The position numbers and the translations under genes were made by a program. A stretch of 64,000 nucleotides of DNA from Megamerina dolium (taxonomy: Eukaryota > Arthropoda > Insecta > Diptera > Megamerinidae): contig OY978526.1 in assembly GCA_963854835.1 (NCBI GenBank), positions 40,380,140 through 40,444,139 on the forward strand, given 5' to 3'. Every line of letters begins with the position of its first letter. Within the stretch, counting starts at the first letter, position 1. A model generated the notes under the pieces. The model ran no database searches and was not told where the DNA came from. It was given only the letters and a program-made list of their open reading frames with translations. Shown piece after piece: positions 23,196 through 36,400 of the stretch.

Positions 23196-25312
23196 AAGTT
23201 GCACTCTTCAACAACACCGACAACAACAATCAGTGGGGATTTCTGAAAGCATTCTGTTTCGCATCAAACGGCACGTTATCAACAAGTAAAGCAACAGCTA
23301 GTGATAAACCAGAGACCGCTGCATATCGTGAAATAAGTGAAGATACACCTTCATACTATAGAGTCACATACGAAGGGTATACGAGTACTTGTACAGTAAC
23401 CCAAGATCATCGAATTTCAGAAGAAGTTATTGTGCAGCAGCCGTTCAGAAAAACATCAGGCCAAGCTAGAATTACTGCAACAGTAGAGTCGCATCTACAC
23501 AGTGACGAAGTAGTAGACGCAAGTAACACTAGTAGCATCAGCTGCACCAGCACCACAACTACTACCAGTACCAGTACTACACCGACTAATTACAGAATGG
23601 CTTCTAGCGCAACATTAAATAGTATGGGTGCACCATCAACACATTCGGGCACAGAGAAACAACCTTGGCCCAATTCGAAGGATGACTATGAGTTGCGTGA
23701 TGTTATTGGCGTGGGTGCGACTGCTGTGGTGCATGCAGCCCTCTGTTTGCCACGCAATGAGAAGTGCGCCATTAAGCGTATTAATCTTGAAAAATGGAAT
23801 ACCTCCATGGATGAATTGCTCAAAGAAATTCAGGCGATGTCGTCGTGCAACCACGAAAACGTCGTAACGTATTACACATCGTTTGTGGTGCGTGAAGAAT
23901 TGTGGCTGGTGTTGCGCTTACTGGAGGGCGGTTCTCTGCTCGATATCATAAAACACAAGATGCGTACAGCCAACTGTAAACACGGTGTGTTCGATGAGCC
24001 GACTATAGCCACCGTGTTGAAGGAAGTATTGAAGGGTCTCGAGTATTTTCATTCGAATGGACAAATACATCGTGACATTAAGGCCGGCAACATTCTGATC
24101 GGTGACGATGGTACCATACAGATAGCCGATTTTGGTGTGAGTGCCTGGTTGGCGACAGGTCGGGATTTGTCGCGACAAAAGGTGCGTCACACATTTGTGG
24201 GTACACCGTGTTGGATGGCGCCCGAAGTTATGGAACAGGATCATGGTTATGATTTTAAGGCTGATATCTGGTCGTTTGGCATCACAGCCATCGAAATGGC
24301 AACCGGAACTGCTCCGTATCACAAATACCCGCCCATGAAGGTGCTTATGTTGACACTGCAAAATGATCCACCCACACTCGATACGGGCGCTGAAGATAAG
24401 GATCAATACAAGGCGTACGGTAAGACATTCCGAAAAATGATTGTCGAATGTTTGCAAAAGGAACCGTCAAAGCGGCCCACCGCAAGTGAATTGCTGAAGC
24501 ATGCCTTCTTCAAGAAGGCCAAGGATCGCAAGTATTTGACACAAACGCTGCTACAGTCGGGACCATCGATGGAGACACGTGTTCATAAGGCGGCCAAACG
24601 GCAGCCAGGCGCATCAGGGCGATTACATCGTACCGTCACCGGTGAATGGGTGTGGTCCAGCGAAGAAGAGGATAACGGCGGCAAACGTCAGTCATCAGAT
24701 TCGGAATCGGATGATCGTCCAATTAATCGTCTTGAGCGTGCAGACTCTTCTGAAAGCGATCCGGAGCAGTCGGAGTTGTCTGAAACAACAACCACCGCCA
24801 CGGAACCCGCACAGCCAACGAATACTGGTGCTGCCAGAGTTACATCACCTGTTACCGCCACTGCTAGTGCTGCTGCTATTACTACTGCTACGGTAACTCA
24901 GGCTACAGCAAGTATGGCACAGAAACCGATGCCATCGGTTGGTTCTGCTGCAGATATTGCCGCTGCTGCTGCTGCCATGGCAGCCACCACCATTGCTGGC
25001 ACTGATGGCGCCGATGTACCGCCAGTAAATCTTGTGTTGCGCATGCGTAATATGAGACGTGAACTTCATGATATACGATTCGAATTCGCCGTCGGCAAGG
25101 ACTCGGCCGAAGGTATAGCCACCGAATTGGTTGACGCTGGACTCGTCGATCCGCTTGACACACAGCCAATGGCACTGCATTTACATCAATTGATCGAGCA
25201 ACGCGCCAACCTCAAAACGATAACTTTCCAGCTCAATTCAGGTCTGCAACCAGGAGAGGTGCTCGACGATCGCTCGCTGGTTGGGTATGCGCAAATCTCG
25301 ATAACAGATTAG
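23196..25312 (+). CDS. fray: Frayed: Ste20-family SPAK/OSR1 kinase (main exon)
   Basis: Serine/threonine kinase that, in the WNK pathway, phosphorylates Na-K-Cl and K-Cl cotransporters; in flies it is needed in glia for axon ensheathment and in tubules for ion transport. Numbering from the ATG at 23597 gives 571 residues. The kinase domain is about 31-314 with GVGATAVV loop, Lys60 (CAIKRI), HRDIKAGN (Asp160), DFG 178-180, T-loop Thr199 in HTFVGTPCWMAPE (the WNK target) and an S-motif Ser340 in GASGRLHRT. An acidic Ser-rich linker and a Thr/Ala-rich linker lead to the CCT/PF2 domain at about 477-550, which binds RFxV motifs. The whole kinase and tail lie in one uninterrupted exon. From the acceptor at 23195 the frame is open for about 133 codons before that ATG without a Met, so an upstream exon probably gives a longer isoform. 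Confidence 0.95.
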
Positions 25313-28300
25313 ATATTTTGTGGGGAGAAGTAGACGTGATATGTATAAGTATGTAAAATGCGAGCAAGACTTACTATAACTACGGGTGGTGGATGGTATG
25401 ATTGAGTGAGATGAGTGAAAGATTTGCTGACAAATCGATATACAATACATAAACTATATGTAAGAGATGAATTGTCGAATGGGGAGGATAAATATGTATA
25501 CATATGAACGATATGATGAAGAATTTATAATTACAATAACAATTCGAAATATGTCTGTGCAGAGTAACTATTGTTGTGGCGGGGGGAAATTCAATTAATG
25601 CAATTTATTGATTTTAAATGCGATTAGCTATTTTGATCATCATAAATTCCAGTACATAATTACTGGTGGATAATTAATTGGATTGCGCGCCTACACGTTG
25701 TAATACACACACATACATACTTATGATTACTCTTATAATTAGAATACATGTGTTATGTATGAACATTTTGTTTGTCTTTGCAAATGCTATTATATAAAAT
25801 ATATAGAAGGTATATGTATTCGTATTGTGTTGAAAATTCATATGTTAAATTACATTATATATATTACATAAAATAATACATTTTAAGTAAGTAATTAAGA
25901 TGTAATTACATTGTACTTTTAATTTTTATTAAATTGCAATTGCAATTGCAAAGAACGATGGAGATAATTACATTGCATTACTAGTTACATACAAAACTGA
26001 AAGTACTTACAATTACACACACATATATATATATATTTTAAATAAATTATATTTATTGTAATGAATAATTTTTAATCAAAGCAAATGAAACGCCCTTTTA
26101 TGAACATATGTAGTAGTCCAGAAAGAAATTGGTTGCCGTTGTTTTTGTTGTGTATTTAACTTACACATTCTAATCCCTAGAAGCGTTGTTCGCCCTCTAC
26201 TTAGACCTCTCCAAAGAAAAAACGCATCATTAATTATACGACATGTAGTATTAATTAAAGATTGTTCATTCATGAATACTGATTGATTATGAATGAATGA
26301 ATACATCGCATCACTACAACCAACTAATCTCCTACGTCCACTCCGACAACGGCTGATCTCTCTCCTCCCCACCACCCATCATATTAAAAAAGTATCATTT
26401 CTGCGAAAAGGATAACAAAAATTACTGAATAATATAAATGTTATTTTTAATTTAATATTAGTTTTATTTATAATTTATTACTTGTATTAATTATAATATA
26501 TAAAATGTATAATTTTAAGAGTGTTTTTGTTTTTCTAAGCAAACATTTATATTATTTCATTAAATTTATTATTTTGAAGATGAAATTAATTTGTTAATTT
26601 TTTCACTCTGCTACACTATTTGCACCTGCCTCTCTTCTCCTCTATGTCCAATTTTCTACTCCTCTCCCCCATATATCTCTCTCACAGACTCATACACTCA
26701 TGGCTCCTATGAAACAATAATTAGTAATTTTAGTCCTCTAGCAATTGTTTAAGTAGTTTGCTTAATAAATATACAATCTAGCAAATAAATAAAATAAATT
26801 AAACTTTAAAAATGACATGTTTACACAACTTGCGTAAAAAGAGAAGAAGAAAAATGTATTAGAACAAAAAGTGATTCAATTCTGTTTCGAGCAAATTTTG
26901 CGTTTCATAAATAGAAAATACATTGTATGTATGTAGAAAAAAAAATCTAATATTTTTGTAAATCAATTACAATATTTTATTTAATATTATAACTATTATT
27001 ATACCTATATTTTTTTAAAATAGAAATTTCGAAAAAAATCAAAACCCAAAATTTATATCGATAACAAAAAAGAAAAAAATCGAAAAAATAGACAACAAAT
27101 AAGAAGATTAAAAAAAAAACAAAAACAGAAGAATTCATGTGTTTTTATTTGAATTTATTACTATAATTTTATCACACGCTTTAAATATTTCTTTTTGTCA
27201 TTTCATGTAATTCAGTTTCTCACATTTTTCCATTATTAATATCCATCGCTCTCATTTATTTAATTCATTCAGCAGGTTTTCAATTGGCTCACACAAATTG
27301 GCTGATGTTAAGTACTTACCGATTATTGTATTTTATTATTTTGTCATTTTCCCTAAATTTAGTAGATTATAAATAATACAGGTTTTTTTGAATTTCACTT
27401 TCGATCGAAATTGTGTTGAAAATTCACCATCGGTTAGAACTGATTTCGAACAAAAGCGAAATTTAGAATACACCCATATAAGCTTAGTATTAAAAGGAAG
27501 ATATTTTGGAATAGAAAACACTGTGACACACCTTTGACAAACTACTTCAAAATGAACTTATGATATAATAATAAGTTGATTATACCCTCTCTATTCCTCT
27601 TCCACAACCATATACGTAAAATACCAAGTATAGCGTAGAAGGCTCTTCTGCCATTTAGTTTCATACATACTACGTAGTAATGACTTGAAGTCTCACTCAC
27701 CCTTTATTTTCCTCTTATAGAGTGTACGACACTTAGATATAAATATACTATTTAGGTATGTGAGAGCTTTAGACTACATAAATACATAGAGTACTATTTA
27801 TCATTTTGTTGTGATCCAAAATATACATTCATTCATTAGTATTGTAGTTGTACTGCGCTAGGGACTTAATCCAAACTATCACACGTAAAACCCCGAAGTA
27901 CATTTAGAAGCTAGGCTAATTTGCAACAGAGTAACCATGGTATGTTTCTCTCCATTCTCTAGCTATACAAATTTTTATAGTTGCTACGCAAAAGCTCATT
28001 TGTAAATTAAATTTTATTAACTTCTTTAAAATTATCTACACAATTGGTAAATAATGAATTGTTCTTCGAGAAAACTCCTGTAGTTATTACTAATTTTAAA
28101 ATTGAAATAATTTTAATCTTACAATTTCACTCTTAAAATAAATATTTACTTTTTGAATCAACAAATTCGTATATTTTCAAAAAAAAAAAAAAAAACAATT
28201 AGGGCAGTGCGATTATCAGAATAAAATTATTCGAATAAAATATCCAAAAGTAGACAGGTAAATTCCAAAGCTACAACTATGAGAAGACGTTGTAAATTTT

Positions 28301-29437
28301 TCTTATTTTATTAAATCAAAAATATTTTGATTAATTGAATAATTTATTGATTGATCGAATCATTTATTTATCAACCCTGCTTTGAATATTGAAAATTTGT
28401 TTCTCATAACGGCAATTTTCTGTCCCTCTCCCTCCCTGTTTCAGAAAAATACCATTGTTATTTTGTTGCAAACAAAAGTCTCAAATTACACAGTGCTACA
28501 AAGCAAAAGTGAATGAAATTTTCAAGTTACCTAGTGGAGCTTGTAGGTCAAGTCAAATTTTCGATTGACCATTTAACCATCCGCCATCCAGTCATTCCTC
28601 AACTGATTCCTAATTTTTTACTTTTTTAGACATTTCACTTTTTATTATTCAAAACACCAAATTTTTGCTATCCGTTCTATGGAAATTCCATAGGAAAATG
28701 GTAAAAAACTTCCGTCTTTAAATGATGCGAATGTGTTTTAATGATAAATACAGAATTTGAGCGTGTTAAAAATTGGTTTTGGTGTTGGTTTTGTAATTGT
28801 ACCGCCAATGGGCCACTTGAAAAGTTCATTATCACTGTAGCACCGTCTTATTGGACTGTAATTAGAAATAAAAACCAGAATAAGAAAAAAAGAAAATCGT
28901 AATGTATATTTCCTCGATAAACAATAATAAATTTAATTAAACATAAAAATTATCAATTGAATAAATATATACATGGTATATTTATATTGACAAAATCATA
29001 GCTTTTAATATATTTATCACATGTTTTGCTACCTTATTTCTTTTACCTGTACAATGTTACTGTCATTACAAGCTAAAGTAATATTTAACTTGCTAATAAA
29101 TATATAATTGTAATTAAATCGACTTTCTAAACACAAGTTTTGAAATTTTTAACAAATAATTCGTACATACATATTTATGTATAATAACCATGTATAAATC
29201 AATACCAATCTTGGTTAGATATTTTGTTTATTTTTGGTTTAATTTGAATTTTTAATAAAGTTAAAGCTTAGGCTTAACGCTTAATGGTTGTTTGACTAAA
29301 AGAATAATAGCATTTAGAGGCATTATCCATACGGATTTTGTTATATTTTATTACTCCTATTTTATACAAGTACAGATGGATGTTGACATACAACGATATC
29401 AATCTAGTTTTACAAATTCAATTTTACAGCATCCACA
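25313..29437. other. fray 3' UTR and intergenic DNA
   Basis: Begins with the fray 3' UTR. Several AATAAA-like signals occur (for example 26039-26044 and 26763-26768), but I cannot choose one. The rest is AT-rich with a 16-bp A run near 28180 and no recognised gene. A possible acceptor TTTTACAG at about 29423-29430 just before the RNF181-like start suggests a 5' UTR intron there. Confidence 0.5.
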
Positions 29438-29961
29438 ATGTCTGATTACTTTGATGAATTGGGACACACTCCCACTGGTCCTGATGGTCCTAACGATTTT
29501 GACAAACACTTTAAACGATTGCAAGTGCTGGCCATTATGAATGGCATCGACATGGATATTGAAGTTCCGGAAGCATCAAAACGTGCCATCGCCGAACTGC
29601 CAGTTCATAAAATCGAAGAAAAGGATGATGGTGATGAAGAACTTGAGTGTTCCGTATGTAAACAGCCAGCGGAGGCGGGAGAATTGTACAAAATTCTACC
29701 GTGTAAGCATGAATTTCACGAAGAATGCATTTTACTGTGGCTAAAGAAGGTGAAGCACAAGCATTGGATGACAAAAATTTTAACAATATGATTTTAGTTT
29801 TTTCGTTTTTCTTATCACAACCACAGGCAAATTCCTGTCCTTTGTGTCGCTATGAACTTGAGACCGATGATCCTGACTACGAGGAATTGCGGCGTTTTCG
29901 CCAGGACGAGGGTAATCGACGTTTCAGACAAGACAATCTTATGGATTCAATGTTTTCTTAA
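29438..29961 (+). CDS. RNF181: RNF181-like RING-H2 E3 ubiquitin ligase
   Basis: Small E3 ligase of 148 residues encoded by two exons, 29438-29749 and 29827-29961, joined in phase 0 across a 77-bp intron (AAG/GTGAAG donor, CCACAG acceptor). It starts MSDYFDELGH, typical of this family. The RING-H2 finger spans about 71-111 with ligands Cys71, Cys74, Cys89, His91, His94, Cys97 and, after the intron, Cys108 and Cys111; the pattern is complete. The C-terminal tail is acidic then Arg/Asp-rich (DDPDYEELRRFRQDE). Family members catalyse ubiquitin transfer from an E2; the fly substrate is not evident from sequence. Length agrees with the Drosophila homologue I recall as CG7694. Reading through the intron stops shortly after the donor, so splicing is required. 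Confidence 0.95.
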
Positions 29962-31700
29962 AAATTAAAAAATTTGATCGAAAAAAATGAATACATAAAT
30001 ATATGTAACAGGTATAAAAATGTGTTTTTGGTGTGGGGTGGTGGTAATGAAAGAGATGCAAAGAAAATGTATGCCTAAAAGTGTGCTATAAAAATATTAA
30101 AGCAGTATGTTTTCGCAATGCAAGTGATTTTGTTTTATTTTCAATACAAATTGCAAAAACCGTAAGTATTTAAAAAAAATTGCTTGTCATAAGTACAAAT
30201 GAATATTCTGAAATCGACTCGCTTTGGGAAGAATCGGTGCAATTAGCGGTTAAAAACATATTTGCAACAGATTTCAACATTACGGTAGCACCAATACGTA
30301 GTGACTAATCGCCTGCATGACTTGTGTATCAAATAGACCGGAACTGTTGATCTGTTACCTACCGATTCGTGTTGACTAACTGCACCATAAGGCTTACAAA
30401 ATTGTTGTGAAAGGCTTCAATACAACTATCGAGTAAACAAAAGGAAACCCTTGGAAAATTATACCTAACTATAAAGCTGAAGCTCCATACCATGTTTTCC
30501 AGGCGTCGTATGACGGTTAACTCATTCGAATGTTAGTGCCGATGAATATGATTATAGTAATGAAGTAATCGATATCACTTACCGTAGTTTAAGAGAATGT
30601 TACACGTATTTCAGAATTTACAAAATTTATGAAATTGATAAACTCCTTCAATGCCATTAAAACTTTTTCCATTTTATAAAATAATCTTTTTAACTTTAAA
30701 TAAGAGAAATATGCAAAGAATATTATTTGTAATCAAAATGTTTACTGTGAAATGTCAAAACTACGAAGAAACGTCAATCGCAAAAAGTTTGCTATGGAGT
30801 TGCTCGCCTGAATAACCCGAACGCCTTCGAAAGCCGCAACGTCTGAAAAAACTTGTGTGGCGCTTCAGCTTAAGGGAATCGAAAGCGCTTGATAATTATT
30901 ATAAGCAACGTTGCAAATATATTGCATATATTGTATATAACCTTACTGCAAGCTTTATTTCTGTATGCTTTCTCAATTGTTTATTGGGTTGTTCCTCGAA
31001 AAGTGAAATCCGGCATCTGAATCTCATTTGCTGTGAAAATCTTTCTCTTTCTTTTCTATTGAGAAATAGATATAGCAAACTAGCGGAATGAACAATATAT
31101 TTCAAACTTTTCTTTCCTGGTGAAACGAACATGCAAAGCGGCGTTTCGGTCGAATATACACGCTGGAACAAAAATTTCAATGTCACATATAGTCTCTAGT
31201 AAAACATTGACGAGACAGAAAACAGAAAAATATTCAACGTGTAGCATGGGCATATGAGATATTGCAGAATAAAAAAAAAAATAAATATATTCTTCACATC
31301 TCTCCTCATTTATGAAAATCGGATGATTGGCGTATATCTAATGGCCATTACAAAAAGTAAGAGTAATATTGTGAATAATAGCTACGAACATTGTGTACTA
31401 ATTTTGTACATAAAATTTCGATAAAAATACAACCATGTATTGGACAAATGTTACATTACCATTCTGTTCCGATTGCCAGCTGTCACATATGGTAGATTCA
31501 TTTTGTTTTGCTCTAATATTCGCAATTGCCTTGTTACTTCACTCATGTACGCTATTCGTTGCAATTTACAGTTTGTTTTCTTAGCTTGTATATGCGTATA
31601 AATAATTTGATTCAAATACTCGCGCTAATTGGGAAATGTTTTAAACGTGCGTATTCCATTGCATGTACATAGTTTATGTCTGAATAATAACAGTGTAAAC
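29962..31700. other. RNF181-like 3' UTR and intergenic DNA
   Basis: An ATTAAA signal near 30094 may end the upstream gene. The rest is unremarkable. A faint inverted similarity between about 30230-30245 (ATCGGTGCAATTAG) and 30360-30390 (CTACCGATTCG, CTAACTGCACC) may be a decayed small element. Confidence 0.45.
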
Positions 31701-32838
31701 ATGCACCACAATACTTCAATGCAAATACAACTATTTGATCGGAAATTCGTGGCCAATATATTGAGAAATTTTAGACGGTGTCCAAAATGCCACAATGAAT
31801 ATTCCTATAATTATGACAAAAAAGTCGGTGGTGAGTATATTGGGTGTGCAACCTGTTGAGTTCGTTCTGTGCTTTGCAAGCAATAGCAATTCTCGTTGAA
31901 TATATGAATTCATATATTCCAATTTGATCATTTAAAATTATTTCAGATACTCACGTAAAGAGTAATCGTCCCTTTTTGTTGCCATGTGGCCACAACATGT
32001 GTGAGAATTGTGTGTTTCACTATCGGCAGAATCTATGTTGTAGTGTATGTTTGCGTCCAATCGAAATAACAATGACCACCAATCAACATCAACAAACCGG
32101 CTTTTTCGTGCGTGATTTTTTCGATATGAATTTCTACTTAATGGGCGAAATAAATCATTTGCGTTACTATCGACGTGATGGTTCGGCATTAACAGCTGGT
32201 AATGTTGCCACAACCGGCACCATTGGCCAATTCCACAACCTTAATGCAACAAGATCACCGTTAGACGAGAGAAAATGCAGTGAATGTGAAACAGTCTCAG
32301 CCTGTGGACATTGTCGCCAATGCAAAGTATACTACTGCAAGCCATGCTATCATAAAATTCATATGAATAGCAAAGTGTTGAAGACACATTCCCTGACTCC
32401 ACTTGATAAGGATCATATGGGCAACAAGGGAATGAAAATGCCTAAAGTAACATATTGTCGGCGCCACCATAAAGTTAATGATCGTTATTGCCGCAAATGC
32501 CGGCTAATTTGTTGCTCGCATTGTGCCAGAGCGGATCATCAAACCCACGGATGGACAAAACTAATACAAGAGGTAACGAATTACGTGCACTGTGTATATT
32601 TATGCCCCTATTACGAAAGGCACCTCTGTCTAGTTGCCTTGCCTGAGAGGCAACTGCTAATTAGCGGTTGCCATCAATAATACGAGTTTGAGTTGCCATC
32701 CGTAAAGGGACATTAAATTATCTTTGTGTATAACGACTAATTTCTATGTTTTCATAGAATGAATGCATGAGTGAGGATATTGTGCATGTAGTTGACGCTG
32801 TAAAGCTGTCTCGTGAAAGCCTGCGTAAGGCGCAAAAA
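31701..32838 (+). CDS. RING finger / B-box (TRIM-like) protein, 3' end uncertain
   Basis: Exons 31701-31830, 31947-32572 and 32758-32838 join with consistent phases (1, then 0), with donors GTGAGT and GTAACG and acceptors TTTCAG and TTCATAG, giving at least 279 residues. A C3HC4 RING is split by intron 1: CPKC before it, then LPCGHNMCENC and CCSVC. A Cys-rich stretch KCSECETVSACGHCRQCKVY and a B-box-like CRRHHKVNDRYCRKCRLICC with AxxDHQTHGW follow. Exon 3 begins a helical segment (SEDIVHVVDAVKLSRESLRK) as in TRIM coiled coils. The exon ends in AAAAA/GTGAGT. If unspliced the frame stops at 32872-32874, otherwise further exons are needed. Probably an E3 ubiquitin ligase; orthologue not identified. 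The start Met is the first in-frame ATG and could move upstream. Confidence 0.85.
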
Positions 32839-32874
32839 GTGAGTATCCATACCATTGTCAATATAATAATTTGA

Positions 32875-33418
32875 AGAGGATAACTTCCATAAATTCTAAA
32901 ATTGTGATACATCATTCAAATCTTTATTCTAAAACTGCTGACTTACATATTTCATTCATAAAGAGAAACACAGTTATAATCCATTTTTATTAGAATTGTA
33001 TACTAGTATTTGATTAGCCTAGTTTTAATGGGCAGCAATTACAAAAGTATTTTTATATTTAACTGCCACTAGACATTCCTATATTGAATATAAATATAAA
33101 TATCATCATAATATATAGTGTACGTACTATTTACAAATTTCTAAATTTTTATGTTTGATACAAATATTACCATAAAATAGCTAATTATGGAATATGGCAA
33201 GCTTGCAACAAATAAATTTTAATATAAACTTTTTTTTTAATATAAAATGTACATATAAATAATAATAATTTAAAATATAAAAAAAAGTCTTGATTTGCCA
33301 CTTGAATCAATCACTGTTCTTGTCTGTGTCCAACAAATGTGCTTGACTATTAAAATGGCTGCTAATGGGTCCCCAAGTACGATCATGGTACTCCTTATAA
33401 ATATATTTAAATCACAAT
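32875..33418. other. Convergent 3' region between two genes
   Basis: About 540 bp of AT-rich DNA separates the last recognised exon of the RING/B-box gene (+) from the stop codon of the chitin-binding-domain gene (-). An AATAAA at 33211-33216 on the plus strand is a plausible polyadenylation signal for the plus-strand gene. Confidence 0.5.
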
Positions 33419-36400
33419 TCAACGAAGTCGCATTTCCGGTGTTAGATGACCGCTAGTGCCGTCATTTTTTATTTCGATTACTTCGACCTTTTCTACACTT
33501 AAATTCGACGATGAAATTTCATCGCGCTTTACATCATCATCTACTGATGATGTGGAACTTTGCAATTGCTGTCGTATTGTATCATTAACATTGCTGGTGT
33601 TGTCGTTACCGTATAATGCGTCGCGTTCCTGCGAATTGTTAATTTCTCCATAATCAGGCTCACTCGTTGATGATACTACAATCGGTTTTAGGCTAAGTGA
33701 TAATTCTTGTTCTTCATTTTTTACTGTCGTCGTTGTCACCGTTGGCATTGTACTGCTTGCTATTGATTTTTCATATGTATCAATCGTACCACGCTGTGAG
33801 ATATCATCGACTTCATCATCGATAAGTAAATTCCGTTCTGAACTTTGCTCACCGACTACTGAATTTACACTTTGATGTTTCTTTTTCGGTATCACTGTGG
33901 TGGTCTCCTCGATGATTTTATCTGTCTCTGCTTGCTGTTGGGCTTCTTCTAGCTGTTGTGCTGCTTTCTCTTTGGTTTTTTCTTTTTCCAAGCGCATTTT
34001 GTCTTCCATTTCTTGGAATTTTAAAGCAAGATATCTGGAAGAGGAGAATGAAGACAATGCAACGCGTTGATTAAATTAAAAATTTTCGAATTCTTACTTA
34101 TCAACAAGTGGTCCACTGTAATCTTCGGGGAATTTTGGCGTGAATGGCAATATGTATTTGTATAAACGTTCATTTAACACATACAATTGTGCTGTTGTTG
34201 AACACTTTACGTTGAACCACCAATCGCATGTGAGTGCAATCTATGCATAAAAATATAAAGCAAAAGAGAAATAATAAAGCAGTTAATGAGAGAGAAGAAG
34301 AATACTTTTACACTATCAAATACACTAAATACTACTTCATTGGCATTTAATTTTACACCAGCGTATAAGTGAAAAATGAAATGCATGCAATTCAATTGTT
34401 CTCGCTTATATGGCAAAGTAATAAAATAATGTGCATACGCTACGTGGTAAGTGTGTTTGCCATTATTTCAATTAATAAGGTATAATGTATTTTGACTAAA
34501 TGAGAATATCGTCGTCTTTTAGGTTGTTAATCGTGATATATGATCCCCTAGCGACCCACACTTTCTGCACGCACATCGGTAACAATGCATGTGAAGAGCT
34601 GATGAAAACTTAAGAAATCTATTAAACATACATGGTATTCTTCCATACTAAGTACAATTAAAAATTCAATAGAAACAAATAATCGAAAAACAGAGTTCAA
34701 TTGCAGAACAAAGTTCCTTTCAATGAAATTGATATTTTTGTGCCATTAAACTCTTTTTAATGATGCTTTTAGATTTCCTTACATAATGAATTTATTGGAC
34801 ATTTTATTGAAATTTAATTTTAAATTGATATTTTTCTTCTCAACTCTATCGTTTCTCTCCTTGTGTATGTGTGTGTGTGACTTCTATTTATGCAACTTGA
34901 AAGTCTTGGCATCTGTTGATGTTGTTTTACATTTACTTATAAACCATACGATATTTAAATTTTCAATATTGCAAAATTAAATTAAAATATCGATTAGTTT
35001 GTTTCATTCAGAATAGGAAAAATTACAGTTTATATGTTTACAGCTATGGTCAAAATTGAAATACAAAAAGAACTGAAATAAAAGTAATATTTTCTAAAAT
35101 TTTGAACAAGCTACTGTGTTTTCTTTGTAAAAATGACACCAAATTTGTGTCGTTTTAATCTTGTGGTGGATTTCTGCAAAAAGGTATAATCTTCTAATCT
35201 GTGTACGGCCAATCCAACAATCTAATATTTATTGCGATAAATTGTAAATGTTTGTCCTACCATTATCTTCAGGTGCGACAATTATTAAGACTCGAACCAT
35301 ATCTCAGCAACCAAACGCGCCATCTATGTGTGAGCATGTGCGTTTTGAAGCTTCAACCTTCCTCTACTAACTGTCAAACTGTCATGGCATTTGGTTGACA
35401 TTTAATGTTTATTGACATTCATTTTACAAAACACGTGTTCGTTTAATGTTGAAATTTTAACATGGAGCAAAGAGAGAAAAAAGTCACACAGCACTCATTG
35501 TTCATCAAATTTGGCTCGGAATCAGGTCTGTGTGAGACTTCTTTTTGTTCCCAAAACTGAAATTGAAGTTGAAAGGATGCTTTTTTGATGACATTCAGAC
35601 CATAAAACTGGCTTCGACGAGGGCACTGGAGGCAATTCCGAAAAATGAGCTGGAACACGCGTTTGAATCACTATTAAATCGATGTAACAAGTGTTTTCTA
35701 AAGGCAGTTTTAATACATAGTTGTTGCACCTTGTATGTACAAATAATGACAAATTTGAGGCTCAAAACATATCAACATGTAAAAGAGCTACAAATAACGT
35801 ATGAGCCTTAAACCAATTAGCAATATGATCCAAGTTATTGACATATTTTATGAAGAACGAGCAAGTTGCTTGCCACATAGTTTTCACATAATTCTATTTT
35901 GCCTTTATAGAAAAAGAAAAGGCAAACTCATTCGGTATTCTGTTTGTGCTATCGCAAACGAAATTAAACGTTCAATTGAAATACTTAGATTGATACATTT
36001 ATCTACTTTTGCAAAGCTTACCTGACTAAAGATGGTACCATTTGGGCATAAAAACGATGCTTTGCCACCATTTAAATCACAATAATGCCACACTTGACAA
36101 TTGGTTTCAGGATCACCAAAAAATCCCTTGTATCGTTGCTCGGCGCAGTTGAAGTTAGTTTGCGGTATTTCTGCATAATTGGGATAATCAACTCCAGGAC
36201 GACCAGTACTCGGTCCAGGATGTTTATCTAATTTAATTGAAAATAAGTAAAAAGTTTAGAATTGAAGGCAAATCCACAGTATAAAGTTGCTTCAACAACA
36301 TCTCATGCACCCATTGCATCACACTTACTTGGCACAACAGCTGATGGTGATGATGGTGCCGGTGCCGCTATCGGTGGTAATGCATTCAAATCCTGTACAC

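Noticed and set aside
23918..24457. 179-codon frame antisense to fray
   Set aside because: A shadow of the strongly constrained kinase coding sequence on the opposite strand.
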